Positions 28,529 through 38,083 of a stretch of 64,000 nucleotides of DNA are shown here, piece after piece. Within the stretch, counting starts at the first letter, position 1. Each line of letters begins with the position of its first letter. The translations under genes and the position numbers were made by a program. The stretch covers positions 124,001 to 188,000 of the forward strand of contig CAYXYB010000002.1 of NCBI GenBank assembly GCA_964469215.1, in the 5' to 3' direction. Under the pieces are notes generated by a model, which searched no databases, had not been told where the DNA came from, and saw nothing but the letters and a program-made list of their open reading frames with translations. Origin of the DNA: SKPS01 sp964469215. Its GTDB lineage: Bacteria > Bacteroidota > Bacteroidia > Bacteroidales > SKPS01.

Positions 28529-29323
28529 TTAAAATCCTGGAAGCAGGGACCTTATCATTTCGAGCATCTGAAGCTGCTTCTCATACTTTCCAAGTTCAGT
28601 TTCAATGTTAATATAAGGCATGTTATGGTGACTGCACCAGACCGAAAGAGACCCATCATCCTCAAGAATTCCGGAGGACTGTAAAACGACATTGAAACCA
28701 TATTCCTTTATAAAAGAAAAGTGGACCGGATCATTTACAAAATAAAAGTCATCAGGATCCTCATCCGGATTTATGAAGATGCTGTCGACAGATACCCTGA
28801 GAACCGAATCTGCAATATAACTTTCAACTGAGAATCCTTTGTCACGGTTGTTATGCAGAGCTACAATATATTCAGGGTAAAGAAAAAATGCTCCGGTAAC
28901 CTGACCGGCAAACAAGGCAATTGCAGAAACCACGTCAGGTGAGCATTGACCATAGTGCATCAGTGAATTTTCGATTCCATTCAGTGAGAATATACGATTT
29001 GGATTAAAAATGTATCTGATAGAATCAACAAATAGTGTACAAAGATATAAACCGTCGTTTTTCATCTCGAGCAGAGATGCACCAAAACCATGCATAGTCC
29101 TGTAACCCACTTCCGATGAGGTGGATTCGTCGTCATGAATCACAACAAACATTAGTTTCTGATACTCCGGACTGTGCCAGTGAAAAGTAACAGAACTGTC
29201 AACCAGTGGAATCTGAATTATTAATGGAGGAACGGAATCTGTCTGCTGGGCAGAAACGCTGCACAACACAGCCAGTAAGCTGATAACCTGTAATATTATA
29301 ATACGAACATTTCTCTTGATCAT
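28529..29323 (-). CDS. Exported protein, possible zinc-carboxypeptidase-like amidase fold
   Basis: A 264-residue protein with a signal peptide (ISLLAVLCSVSAQ). The mature part has motifs spaced like a metal-dependent amidohydrolase of the carboxypeptidase fold: MFVVIHDDESTS, the FNPNRIFSLNGI block, IVALHNNRDKGFS and, near the end, HNMPYINIETELGKYEKQLQML. In M14-type proteins the first His/Glu and a later His bind zinc and a C-terminal Glu is catalytic. The assignment is inference from motif pattern; I do not recognise a named family. Confidence 0.55.
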   Translation of the reverse strand: MIKRNVRIIILQVISLLAVLCSVSAQQTDSVPPLIIQIPLVDSSVTFHWHSPEYQKLMFVVIHDDESTSSEVGYRTMHGFGASLLEMKNDGLYLCTLFVDSIRYIFNPNRIFSLNGIENSLMHYGQCSPDVVSAIALFAGQVTGAFFLYPEYIVALHNNRDKGFSVESYIADSVLRVSVDSIFINPDEDPDDFYFVNDPVHFSFIKEYGFNVVLQSSGILEDDGSLSVWCSHHNMPYINIETELGKYEKQLQMLEMIRSLLPGF

Positions 29324-29454
29324 TCGGCAAAATTAATATTTCAGTTGGTTTTATCTTCCCATTGTTTATATAACACTTGGATAAAATTTTTGAACTTTTT
29401 GTGTTTTAATTTGTTTAGAGTAATTATAAATAACATAATTAAACTACCTCGAAA

Positions 29455-29640
29455 ATGCTGAATAAGGATAAAATTGCTCCGGTACGTTATCAGATGATAT
29501 TTTCAGACAAAAATGGAATATCCTCCAGAGGTATTATTATCAACAAATAGACTGTCACTGACCTTGGGAAATTTTCTGGCGATTTTTTAAAATATGCAAG
29601 AGAAACAGGAATAAACATCCCTCTGGATTTTGCAGAGCTG
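29455..29640 (+). pseudogene. Possible short broken ORF with in-frame TAG
   Basis: From ATG 29455 the frame gives 31 residues (MLNKDKIAPVRYQMIFSDKN...) and stops at TAG 29548. The same frame then continues in protein-like sequence (TVTDLGKFSGDFLKYARETG, then INIPLDFAELI) to about 29640. This suggests a small gene of about 62 codons with one nonsense change, or chance. No family is recognised. Confidence 0.3.
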
Positions 29641-29649
29641 ATCTTTTTA

Positions 29650-29657
29650 TACTTTTG
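29650..29657 (+). promoter_or_regulatory. -7 element for the serine hydrolase gene
   Basis: TACTTTTG fits TAnnTTTG, 17 bases before the GTG start at 29675, implying a leader of only about ten bases. Confidence 0.4.
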
Positions 29658-29674
29658 CAGGAAACGGACCGGTT

Positions 29675-31498
29675 GTGAAGCGGCATCAGTATCTCTTAGT
29701 ATTAATATCAATCATTGCATCGGCTCTAAACGGCAATGCGATCACAAGCAACAGTGAATCAACAGACTCACTAATTCATGTCAGGCAGCAGTTTTATGAC
29801 AGGAACATTGTTTTGTTATCGAACCCAAATGACCTTCTTCCGCTAAAACATTACAAGCTTTTTAGTCAATTTAATATTATTTCAGGCGTGGGATTTTCCT
29901 CCGGCAACCTTGACAGTTGCTGGAACTGGTACAGCAAAGCTGAATATCTTACAGTAAGCTCACGGCCAGACTACAAGGAGATTACTGAAGCAAAAAAAGC
30001 ATCAGAGGGTTATGGTCTGATTTTTCTTCATCTGATGCCTTCTGAAGGGGATTTCTCGCCACAGATAATCCATCTGGCGGAGATGATGCCCGACAAAAAG
30101 AGGGTTGTACTGGTGCTGTATTGTCCAGAAGCAACAGCATCCCGCATCAGAAACATTGAGAGTTTCGGAGCTGTAATTCTTGGATTGCAGCCAGAGGTTA
30201 TGGCAATGTCATCGGTGGTAAGGGGTATATTCGGGGGTATACCGTTTACTGGAACCACTGCTAATGGAAAAGGTATCCAGACAAAAAAAATAAGAATAAA
30301 CTACTGCTCGTCGCGGGAGTCGGGGATAAACCCGGAACGCTTCGACACTATTGACTCCATTGTAAGTGGTGCAATTTCGTCCGGTGCCTTTCCGGGGTGT
30401 CAGGTGCTGGCAGTGTGGAAAGGCAACGTGATATTTGAAAAATGTTATGGCACTCATACGCGTTCAAACGACATAGCTGTAATTCCCACAGACCTATACG
30501 ATCTGGCATCACTAACCAAGATAATTGCTACAACAACTGCTTTGATTCAGCTTGACAATTTGGGTATAATTGATGTTGACAAACGCCTGGGAAAGTATTT
30601 CACAACAGCTTCAGGAACAAACAAGGAGAACCTGAAGATAAAAGAGATTCTCTCGCACCGTGCAAGGCTTCAATCATGGATTCCGTTTTACAAGTCGCTT
30701 GTTACAGATGGTCAGCCCGATTCACTTATTTTCAGCAATACATACAGTATCAATTTTCCTCTGAAAGTATCAGACAGTTTATATATAAGCGCTTCATACA
30801 CTGACACTATGCTTAGCATGATACTTAACTCTCCGCTTAATCGCAGTCATGACTATCTTTACAGCGATCTGGGCATGATTATGCTTAAATTTATGATTGA
30901 GGAGCAGACAAAGGTTCCTTTTGAGGAATACCTTGACGACTCAATATTCAACCCGCTGAATCTATTTAATATCGGATATAATGCGTATCTTCACTACCCG
31001 TTAAGTCGTGTTGTTCCGACCGAAGATGACAGATATTTCCGAAACTCACTACTTCATGGTTTTGTACACGACCCTGCGGCTGCCATGATGGGAGGTGTTG
31101 CGGGCCATGCCGGACTCTTTGCAAATGCCCGGGATATTGCAGTTATAATGTATACTTTATCCAACGGTGGAAACTACGGAGGCGCTTCTGTTTTTGATCC
31201 TGAAACCATAAACAGGTTCAATACTAAACATTACCGTCATTTGAGACGCGGCCTGGGATTCGACAAACCGGAAAGCGGAAAGGAGTCAAAACCAAATGTC
31301 ACATCATACGCTTCCGAGAAAAGCTTTGGACATAGCGGTTTCACAGGCACTTTTACCTGGGCCGATCCTGAGCATGATCTGGTGTATGTTTTCCTGAGCA
31401 ACAGGGTTAATCCAACAGCCGAAAACCCTCTGCTTACAAGCCTCGGCATCAGAACAAAGATACATACTGTGCTTTATGAGGCAATACTGAATAAATAA
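29675..31498 (+). CDS. Exported serine hydrolase (class C beta-lactamase fold) with GH3 C-terminal-like domain
   Basis: The protein has 607 residues, starts at GTG and has a signal peptide (LLVLISIIASALNGNA). Residues about 35-205 resemble the C-terminal domain of family 3 glycoside hydrolases (FYDRNIVLLSNPNDLLPL; RVVLVLYCPEATA). Residues about 225-600 are a beta-lactamase/esterase domain with the nucleophile motif SLTK (YDLASLTKIIATT), the second motif YSDLG and the third motif near FGHSGFTGT. In many Bacteroidota the same pair of domains follows a GH3 catalytic barrel in proteins of about 1000 residues; here that barrel is missing. Likely a periplasmic peptidase or esterase. Confidence 0.8.
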   Translation: MKRHQYLLVLISIIASALNGNAITSNSESTDSLIHVRQQFYDRNIVLLSNPNDLLPLKHYKLFSQFNIISGVGFSSGNLDSCWNWYSKAEYLTVSSRPDYKEITEAKKASEGYGLIFLHLMPSEGDFSPQIIHLAEMMPDKKRVVLVLYCPEATASRIRNIESFGAVILGLQPEVMAMSSVVRGIFGGIPFTGTTANGKGIQTKKIRINYCSSRESGINPERFDTIDSIVSGAISSGAFPGCQVLAVWKGNVIFEKCYGTHTRSNDIAVIPTDLYDLASLTKIIATTTALIQLDNLGIIDVDKRLGKYFTTASGTNKENLKIKEILSHRARLQSWIPFYKSLVTDGQPDSLIFSNTYSINFPLKVSDSLYISASYTDTMLSMILNSPLNRSHDYLYSDLGMIMLKFMIEEQTKVPFEEYLDDSIFNPLNLFNIGYNAYLHYPLSRVVPTEDDRYFRNSLLHGFVHDPAAAMMGGVAGHAGLFANARDIAVIMYTLSNGGNYGGASVFDPETINRFNTKHYRHLRRGLGFDKPESGKESKPNVTSYASEKSFGHSGFTGTFTWADPEHDLVYVFLSNRVNPTAENPLLTSLGIRTKIHTVLYEAILNK

Positions 31499-31589
31499 TT
31501 AACATTGGCCATGAATGTGTTCTACAGGAAAGAAGAAGATGAGTTATTTAATTTTTCTATAAGTTCGCAGCCTCAAAAAATGGTTTTTT

Positions 31590-32330
31590 ATGATCAATAA
31601 TAAAAGGATTGTTGTAGTGATGCCGGCCTACAATGCCGAAAAAACCCTTAAAAGCACTTACAGCGAGATCCCGTTTGATATTGTGGATGAGGTTGTTCTT
31701 GTTGACGATGCCAGCAGGGACAATACTGTTGAAACTGCCCGTGAGCTTGGAGTAAAGCACATCATCTTACATGAACACAACAAGGGTTATGGAGGCAATC
31801 AAAAGAGCTGTTACCGAAAAGCTCTTGAACTTGAAGCAGATATAGTTATTATGCTGCACCCCGATTATCAGTATACCCCCAGGCTTATTCCTGCCATGTC
31901 ACATCTGCTCGCAAGCGGACTTTATGAAGTTGTTTTTGCATCACGAATTCTGGGGAATGGCGCACTAAATGGCGGTATGCCTCTTTATAAATATGTTGCC
32001 AACCGTTTGTTGACTTTTACACAAAATCTTTTAATTAGGCAAAAACTTTCTGAATACCATACAGGTTACCGCGCATTCACAGCTAATGTACTGAACCGGA
32101 TAAATATTGAAGCAAACTCTGATGACTTTGTTTTCGACAACCAGATGATTGCCCAGATATTCAATGCAGGATTCCGTATTGCAGAGATCACATGCCCCAC
32201 AAAATATTTCGACGACGGCTCATCAATAAGTTTCAAAAGAAGCATGAGATATGGTCTTGGTGTGATAGTAACATCTTTTAGGTACATTCTGCACAGAAAT
32301 AAGATCATCAAAGATCCAATTTTCAAATAG
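31590..32330 (+). CDS. Family 2 glycosyltransferase (polyprenyl-phosphate mannose synthase-like)
   Basis: A 246-residue GT-A enzyme. The nucleotide-sugar site is at the N-terminus (VVVMPAYNAEKTLKSTYSEI, VVLVDDASRDNTVETA) and the metal-binding motif appears as MLHPDYQYTP. The segment LSEYHTGYRAFTANVL is typical of DPM1-like enzymes that make glycosyl-phosphopolyprenols. It has no C-terminal TM pair, so it is probably peripheral at the inner membrane. Upstream is the serine hydrolase and downstream dnaE, neither related. Confidence 0.8.
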   Translation: MINNKRIVVVMPAYNAEKTLKSTYSEIPFDIVDEVVLVDDASRDNTVETARELGVKHIILHEHNKGYGGNQKSCYRKALELEADIVIMLHPDYQYTPRLIPAMSHLLASGLYEVVFASRILGNGALNGGMPLYKYVANRLLTFTQNLLIRQKLSEYHTGYRAFTANVLNRINIEANSDDFVFDNQMIAQIFNAGFRIAEITCPTKYFDDGSSISFKRSMRYGLGVIVTSFRYILHRNKIIKDPIFK

Positions 32331-32421
32331 ACCATTTTAAGTTTTCAACAATGGAAATTGGCCGGGGTAAATCAATTATTTTTACCCTCTGTTTAGTGTT
32401 TAACATTGGTAATCCATTTTT

Positions 32422-35400
32422 ATGTCGCAATTTGTTCATCTTCATGTTCACACACAATTTTCGCTGTTAGACGGTGCTTCACAGATTGATGCAGTTATAT
32501 CGAAAGCAATGAGTCTAGGAATGCCTGCTCTTGCAATAACTGACCATGGCAATATGTTCGGTGTGATGCATTTTATCAAGGAGGCAAAGATTCAGGGTAT
32601 AAAGCCGATCATTGGATGCGAGGTTTATGTTGCTCATGGAAGCCGGTTTAATAAAGCCGGAAAAATTGATAAAAAGAGATATCATCTAATACTTCTTGCG
32701 AAGAACAAGACCGGATACCACAATTTATCCAAACTGGTTTCGAAGGGGTATATTGAAGGGTTTTATTACAATCCGAGAATTGACAAGGAGTTGTTACGTG
32801 AATATTCCGAAGGTCTTATTGCAATGTCTGCATGTCTTGGCGGTGAAGTACCTCATTCCATACTAAACTCCGGATATCAATCGGCAGCTTCTGTGGTAAA
32901 GGAGTACAAGGAGATCTTTGGTGATGATTATTATCTTGAGGTTCAGAATCATCATATTCCTGAACAACAGGAGGTAAACAAGGCCATTTTTAAGTTGGCT
33001 GACGAATTTGGTGTCGCTGTAGCCGCAACCAATGATGTTCATTTTGTTAATTCGGATGATTACGATGCACACCAGACACTTATATGTTTGAACACGGGTC
33101 AGGATTTCGGAGATGAAGAAAATTTACGTTATACGGGTCATGAATATCTGAAACAGGCAACCGAGATGGCGGAGTTGTTTCCTGACCGGCCGGAAGTACT
33201 GTCGGGCACACTTGAAATTGCGGATAAGATTGAGGAATATTCATTGGAACGGGATCTTATCCTGCCTGTTTTCCCTCTTCCGGAGGGGTTTACTGATCCC
33301 GACTCCTACCTGAGGCATCTGACCTATGAGGGTGCCCGAGTAAATTACGGGGATATCTCGGCAGAGCTGGAGGAGAGGCTGGATTATGAGCTGGATGTGA
33401 TAAAAAGAATGGGTTATGCCGGATATTTTCTTATTGTTCAGGATTTTATTACCGAAGCCAGGAGGCGTGGTACTCTTGTAGGGCCCGGAAGAGGGTCGGT
33501 TGCTGGATCTGCCGTAGCATATGCCATTGGCATCACAAAGGTAGAGCCCCTGAAATACCGGCTCCTTTTCGAGAGATTTCTAAATCCTGAGAGGACGTCA
33601 TTCCCGGATATTGATGTTGATTTTGATGACTATGGCCGTGATGATGTTATCAAGTATGTAATTAAGAAGTATGGTGAAGACCGTGTAGCTCAGATAATCA
33701 CCTATGGGACAATGGCAGCCAGGTCTGCAATACGTGACGTGGCAAGAGTATTGAAGTTACCTCTGCCGGAGGCAGACCGGCTCGCCAAGCTTGTCCCAGA
33801 TGGCAATAACGTCACCATGGAGGGTGCACTAAAAAACTCCAATGACCTGTTGCAGGAGTTTAAACACGGAAATGAACAGGTTAAAAAAACGCTTAAGCTG
33901 GCTAAAACTCTCGAGGGGTCAGTGCGGCAGATCGGAACGCATGCCTGCGGGGTTATTATCGGACCTGAGGCTCTGATAGAACATATACCCCTGTGCCTTC
34001 AGAAAGATTCAACCACGATCGTAACCCAATATGACGGAAAACAGATAGAAAAAGTGGGGATGCTCAAGATGGATTTCCTCGGGCTCAAAACACTGTCTAT
34101 TGTCAAGGATGCTCTGGCTGACATCGAAGCCAGACATGGGGTAAAAATCGACCTTGACACTATTCCTCTCGATGATAAACTTACGTATGATCTTTTCAAA
34201 GCTGGTGACACTATCGGGGTGTTCCAGTTTGAATCTGAAGGGATGCAGTCACATCTGCGGGAGCTGAAACCTGAAGGTATGGAAGACCTTATTGCCATGA
34301 ATGCGTTGTTCAGACCGGGGCCAAAGACCTTTATACAGGATTACATCGACTGCAAGTATGGAAGAAAACAGGTTGAATACCCGCATGAGATGCTCAAAGA
34401 TATTCTGAGTTACTCTTATGGTATCATGGTTTACCAGGAACAGATCATGCAGGCAGCACAGATAATGGGAGGTTTTACCCTGGGTGCTGCAGACCTGCTG
34501 AGGAAAGCAATGGGCAAGAAGGACATGAATACGATGGTTGAACAGAGGGCTCTGTTTGTGAAAGGTGCTGTTGAGAGAGGGGTAGGCAGCGCAAAAGCGG
34601 GCGAGGTGTACGATACCATGGCGAAATTTGCCGAGTATGGTTTCAACAGGTCACATTCAGCAGCCTATTCACTGCTTGCATATCAGACCGCCTATCTGAA
34701 AGCCCGTTACCCCTCCGAATATATGGCTGCGGTTCTGACCCACAACCTCAGCGACATAAAAAAAATCACCTTCCTCATTGATGCCTGCCTGCAAAAAGGG
34801 ATTAAAGTTCTTGGCCCGGACATAAACCAGAGTATGATCCGTTTTACGGCAAACGAAAAAGGAGAAATCCTGTTCGGGCTCGGAGCCATAAAAGGTGTTG
34901 GAGAGGCAGCGGCCGAAGCTGTTATCGGGGAAAGGAAAGCCAAAGGCCCGTTTGAGAACATTTTCGACTTTGTGCGGAGGATCCCATTGAAAACAGTTAA
35001 CAAAAGGTGTCTCGAATCTATGGCTATGGCAGGTGCTTTTGACCAGTTCCCCAACACACACCGCGCCCAGTTCTTTTATGTCGAAGGCGCTGAAGGGCAA
35101 TCTTTTATTGAAAAAATCATCAGGTTCGGAGCTATGGCTCAGCAACACACGGAGAGTGCCCAGCAATCACTCTTCGGTGACACTCAGGAACTCAGGATTC
35201 CCGACCCTGAAATGCCTGTATGTGATCCATGGCCAATTATAGCTCAGCTTAAAAACGAAAAAGAGGTTATCGGATTCTATATTTCGGGGCATCCCCTGGA
35301 TCAGTTCAGGCTTGAGATGAATGCATTATGCCGGACAACGGTGGATGAACTCAAATCGGAACAAAAAAAATTCCTCAGCCGTGACTTTACAATAGGAGTT

Positions 35401-35886
35401 ATAGTGAACAGTGTGCAGCATAAACTCACCAAAACGGGAAGACCATTCGGATCAATAAATGTCGAGGATTACACAAGTTCATTGCCGTTGGCTTTCTTTT
35501 CCGAGACCTATCTGAAATACAAGCACCTGATGGTTCCGGGAGAATTTCTTTACATCAGAGGCGATATAACAGCGAAATTTAAGGGATCGGAAGACTTCTT
35601 CCACAGGATAAAGGATGTAAGACTCCTTTCCGAGGTACTTGACCATTTTGTTAAAGTGATAACAATTTCTGTTGATGCCAGACACGTGGACACCGACGGA
35701 ACCCTTGCCAACATGCTGCTGAATGCCGTGAAATCATGCCCGGGAAACAGTAAGGTAAAAATCTACCTGAAATATAAGGATGACGCAATACTGTTCGGAT
35801 TACCGAAAAGATTTGTAAGCCCTCGGACTTTTCTTCGCAAAATCAGTGAAATTCCCGAGATTGCATGGAACCTTTCGGATAAATAA
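32422..35886 (+). CDS. dnaE: DNA polymerase III alpha subunit
   Basis: A complete 1154-residue replicative polymerase. The N-terminal PHP domain starts at once (VHLHVHTQFSLLDGA). The palm carries the catalytic acidic residues in FPDIDVDFDDYGRD, after the VGPGRGSVAGSAVAYAIGI block. The fingers include FNRSHSAAYSLLAYQTAYLK. The C-terminal region holds the helix-hairpin-helix (ILFGLGAIKGVGEAAAEAV) and an OB fold (FTIGVIVNSVQHKLTKTGRPF). It belongs to the DnaE class that relies on a separate exonuclease subunit. trxA and a DUF58 gene follow on the same strand. Confidence 0.97.
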   Translation: MSQFVHLHVHTQFSLLDGASQIDAVISKAMSLGMPALAITDHGNMFGVMHFIKEAKIQGIKPIIGCEVYVAHGSRFNKAGKIDKKRYHLILLAKNKTGYHNLSKLVSKGYIEGFYYNPRIDKELLREYSEGLIAMSACLGGEVPHSILNSGYQSAASVVKEYKEIFGDDYYLEVQNHHIPEQQEVNKAIFKLADEFGVAVAATNDVHFVNSDDYDAHQTLICLNTGQDFGDEENLRYTGHEYLKQATEMAELFPDRPEVLSGTLEIADKIEEYSLERDLILPVFPLPEGFTDPDSYLRHLTYEGARVNYGDISAELEERLDYELDVIKRMGYAGYFLIVQDFITEARRRGTLVGPGRGSVAGSAVAYAIGITKVEPLKYRLLFERFLNPERTSFPDIDVDFDDYGRDDVIKYVIKKYGEDRVAQIITYGTMAARSAIRDVARVLKLPLPEADRLAKLVPDGNNVTMEGALKNSNDLLQEFKHGNEQVKKTLKLAKTLEGSVRQIGTHACGVIIGPEALIEHIPLCLQKDSTTIVTQYDGKQIEKVGMLKMDFLGLKTLSIVKDALADIEARHGVKIDLDTIPLDDKLTYDLFKAGDTIGVFQFESEGMQSHLRELKPEGMEDLIAMNALFRPGPKTFIQDYIDCKYGRKQVEYPHEMLKDILSYSYGIMVYQEQIMQAAQIMGGFTLGAADLLRKAMGKKDMNTMVEQRALFVKGAVERGVGSAKAGEVYDTMAKFAEYGFNRSHSAAYSLLAYQTAYLKARYPSEYMAAVLTHNLSDIKKITFLIDACLQKGIKVLGPDINQSMIRFTANEKGEILFGLGAIKGVGEAAAEAVIGERKAKGPFENIFDFVRRIPLKTVNKRCLESMAMAGAFDQFPNTHRAQFFYVEGAEGQSFIEKIIRFGAMAQQHTESAQQSLFGDTQELRIPDPEMPVCDPWPIIAQLKNEKEVIGFYISGHPLDQFRLEMNALCRTTVDELKSEQKKFLSRDFTIGVIVNSVQHKLTKTGRPFGSINVEDYTSSLPLAFFSETYLKYKHLMVPGEFLYIRGDITAKFKGSEDFFHRIKDVRLLSEVLDHFVKVITISVDARHVDTDGTLANMLLNAVKSCPGNSKVKIYLKYKDDAILFGLPKRFVSPRTFLRKISEIPEIAWNLSDK

Positions 35887-35936
35887 TCATACCGGGTCAT
35901 TAAAACTTTTAAAAGAAAGATTTGTTCATAGATAAT

Positions 35937-35944
35937 ACTTTTGT
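35937..35944 (+). promoter_or_regulatory. -7 element for trxA
   Basis: TACTTTTG fits TAnnTTTG, 32 bases before ATG 35977. Confidence 0.45.
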
Positions 35945-35976
35945 AAGTTTGTACAAAAATATAAAACCGATTAATT

Positions 35977-36297
35977 ATGGCTCTCGAAATCACAGATGCT
36001 AATTTTGAAGAACTGGTGGTCAAATCTGACAAACCCGTTGTAATTGATTTCTGGGCAGTTTGGTGCGGCCCGTGCAGAATGATAGCCCCACTTATTGAAG
36101 AAATGAGCAAAGAGTATGAAGGGAAGGCTGTGATTGGCAAACTTGATGTTGACAGTAATCCTGCCGTTACTTCAAAATTTAACATTAGAAATATACCAAC
36201 GGTACTCTTCCTTAAAAATGGCGAGGTAGTTGACAAACAAGTTGGAGCTGCACCAAAATCGGCTCTAGTTCAGAAACTTGAAGCCTTGCTCAGATAA
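35977..36297 (+). CDS. trxA: Thioredoxin
   Basis: A 106-residue classical thioredoxin with the canonical active site FWAVWCGPCRM and the cis-proline segment IRNIPTVLFLKNGEVVDK. It is a general cytosolic disulfide reductant, reduced by thioredoxin reductase, whose gene is not in this window. It is the third thioredoxin-fold gene here and the only one of standard form. Confidence 0.96.
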   Translation: MALEITDANFEELVVKSDKPVVIDFWAVWCGPCRMIAPLIEEMSKEYEGKAVIGKLDVDSNPAVTSKFNIRNIPTVLFLKNGEVVDKQVGAAPKSALVQKLEALLR

Positions 36298-36387
36298 ATG
36301 ACTGGTAATTTTTTTGTATTTACCCGGATATATTCTCCTGTAATACTCAGGTGATTTTCTGATACTGACTGGAAATGGACCTTTTCA

Positions 36388-37320
36388 ATGCCAATTGTTG
36401 AACAAAGATATATAGACCCTTTCAGTCCGCTTGAGATTCTGGCAAGGCAGGTTGTTGAGGGTTTTATAACAGGCCTGCACAAAAGTCCTTTTCATGGATT
36501 TTCTGTTGAGTTTGCCGAACACAGGCTTTACAATCAGGGTGAATCAACCCGTCATATCGACTGGAAACTCTACGGCAAGACAGAAAAGCTTTTCGTAAAA
36601 CGTTACGAAGAGGAAACAAACCTGAGATGTCAGATAATTATCGACAACAGCTCATCAATGTATTTTCCGGTGATAGACAAACTCTCGCCCGAAAATCCCA
36701 ACAAGATCACTTTTTCTGTTTACTGCGCTGCCGCCATCATGCACCTTCTGCGCCAGCAACGCGATGCGGCCGGCCTTTCACTCTTCACCGGAAGCCTCGA
36801 CCTCCATTCAAACTGCCGTTCAAGCAACGTCCATTACAAATACATTATCTCAGAATTAGAAAAACTGCTCGAAAACTACAACCCCGGCAATAAGAAAAAC
36901 ACCTTCGCTGCACGTTCATTGCACGAAATAGCAGAGGCAATACACAGGAGGTCACTGGTAGTGCTTTTCAGCGACATGTTCGAAAGCCAGGGCAACACAA
37001 ACGAACTGTTCGATGCGCTGCAGCATCTTAAATACAATAAACATGAGGTGATCTTCTTTCATGTTGTGGACCAGGTTGAAGAGATCGATTTCGACTTCGA
37101 AAGCAGGCCATACAGGTTTATCGACATGGAAACGGGCGACAGCGTGAGGCTTAACCCGGCAGAGATCCGCAATGAGTATAAAAGAAAACTCACCTCTTTC
37201 AAACAGGAGCTAAAAATGCGCTGCGACCAGTACCATATTGATTTCGTTGAGGCAAATATCAGGAACGGTTTCAGACAGGTACTCCTACCCTACCTGGTGA
37301 AACGACAGAGGCTTAAATAA
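36388..37320 (+). CDS. DUF58 family protein (vWA-like)
   Basis: A 310-residue protein with the DUF58 core: GEHRLYNQGES-like FAEHRLYNQGESTRHIDWKL, then a von Willebrand A-type fold with the metal-site pattern IIDNSSSMYF and SLVVLFSDMF. DUF58 proteins usually work with a MoxR AAA+ ATPase in protein maturation or envelope stress. No moxR gene is adjacent in this window. Transcription runs in the same direction as dnaE-trxA. Confidence 0.88.
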   Translation: MPIVEQRYIDPFSPLEILARQVVEGFITGLHKSPFHGFSVEFAEHRLYNQGESTRHIDWKLYGKTEKLFVKRYEEETNLRCQIIIDNSSSMYFPVIDKLSPENPNKITFSVYCAAAIMHLLRQQRDAAGLSLFTGSLDLHSNCRSSNVHYKYIISELEKLLENYNPGNKKNTFAARSLHEIAEAIHRRSLVVLFSDMFESQGNTNELFDALQHLKYNKHEVIFFHVVDQVEEIDFDFESRPYRFIDMETGDSVRLNPAEIRNEYKRKLTSFKQELKMRCDQYHIDFVEANIRNGFRQVLLPYLVKRQRLK

Positions 37321-37360
37321 TTCATACAAGGTTTCCGGCTTAGTACACTTCTGTATCATA

Positions 37361-37469
37361 CTATGATTTCCTAATAGAACACGGATTACACCGATGCGAC
37401 TGATGATCACGGATTAATTAATCCGTACAGATCCGTTTCATCGGTGTGCCATTAAAAATCCTGCACCCT
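37361..37469. repeat. Dispersed repeat A, copy 1
   Basis: About 110 bases beginning CTATGATT, containing CACCGATGCGAC and GATGATCACGGATTAATTAA and ending at AAAAATCCTGCACCCT. It matches 40447-40570 at most positions. The core GATTAATTAATC is palindromic. Confidence 0.75.
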
Positions 37470-37604
37470 GAAAAAGGGTGATTTTTTTTGAGGTGCTGAG
37501 TGTGTCTAATCTGTTCAAATACTGATTCGAATCAGTAAGGCTGGCATAGATATTACTACTCAATTCAACAAAGTTCAACCTATCACCTTACGGTGCTTAT
37601 TTCC

Positions 37605-37674
37605 CGCAGAATCCAAGACCATAAGTTTTTATGGTAGAATTTTATGGCTAACAAAATGAAAATTGGTTGGATGG
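37605..37674. repeat. Dispersed repeat B, copy 1
   Basis: Begins CGCAGAATCCAAGACCATAAG and contains the palindrome CCATAAG-TTT-TTATGG. It ends GGTTGGATGG and matches 40347-40417. Confidence 0.7.
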
Positions 37675-37683
37675 TTCTTTTTA

Positions 37684-37766
37684 AACCACCAAGACACTTA
37701 GATCACTTAGAAGCACTATGTTTTAAATATCTAAGTGATTCTTAGTGTTCTCAGTGTCTCAGTGGT
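37684..37766. repeat. REP-like imperfect inverted repeat
   Basis: AACCACCAAGACACTTAGATCACTTAG pairs across a short loop with CTAAGTGATTCTTAGTGTTC and TCAGTGTCTCAGTGGT, forming a long imperfect hairpin. The ACCACCAAGACAC form resembles REP-like elements scattered in Bacteroidota intergenic DNA. The remaining part of this 763-base gap (37321-38083) carries no gene I can support; at 37925-37962 it has a GGCTCAGGGCAG duplication. Confidence 0.65.
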
Positions 37767-38083
37767 AAATCAAACATTTTGATTGCATGATCACTGTGTT
37801 GAAAAGGAAATACAAACACAAGTTATACAAACTTCAATAATTCTTTATCCCAAAGGCACACATAACACAACGAGTCTTAAATATTAAAAAAACTGCACAA
37901 ATCCTGTCAAACAATATCCCCCTTCGACCCCTTCGACTGGCTCAGGGCAGGCGGCTCAGGGCAGCGCCCGGCACCTCAAAAAAAGAGATCGCCCGAAAAA
38001 GAAATCCCCGATTTTTTCAGACATTAATTTGTATTTTTAACCCGTGAATTAATTCAGAAATCAACAATAAAAAAATCTACACG

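Noticed and set aside
35763..36236. Minus-strand ORF of 157 codons across dnaE end and trxA
   Set aside because: Antisense to two certain genes.
36388..37320. MoxR-DUF58-vWA operon
   Set aside because: No MoxR ATPase or second vWA gene lies next to the DUF58 gene.
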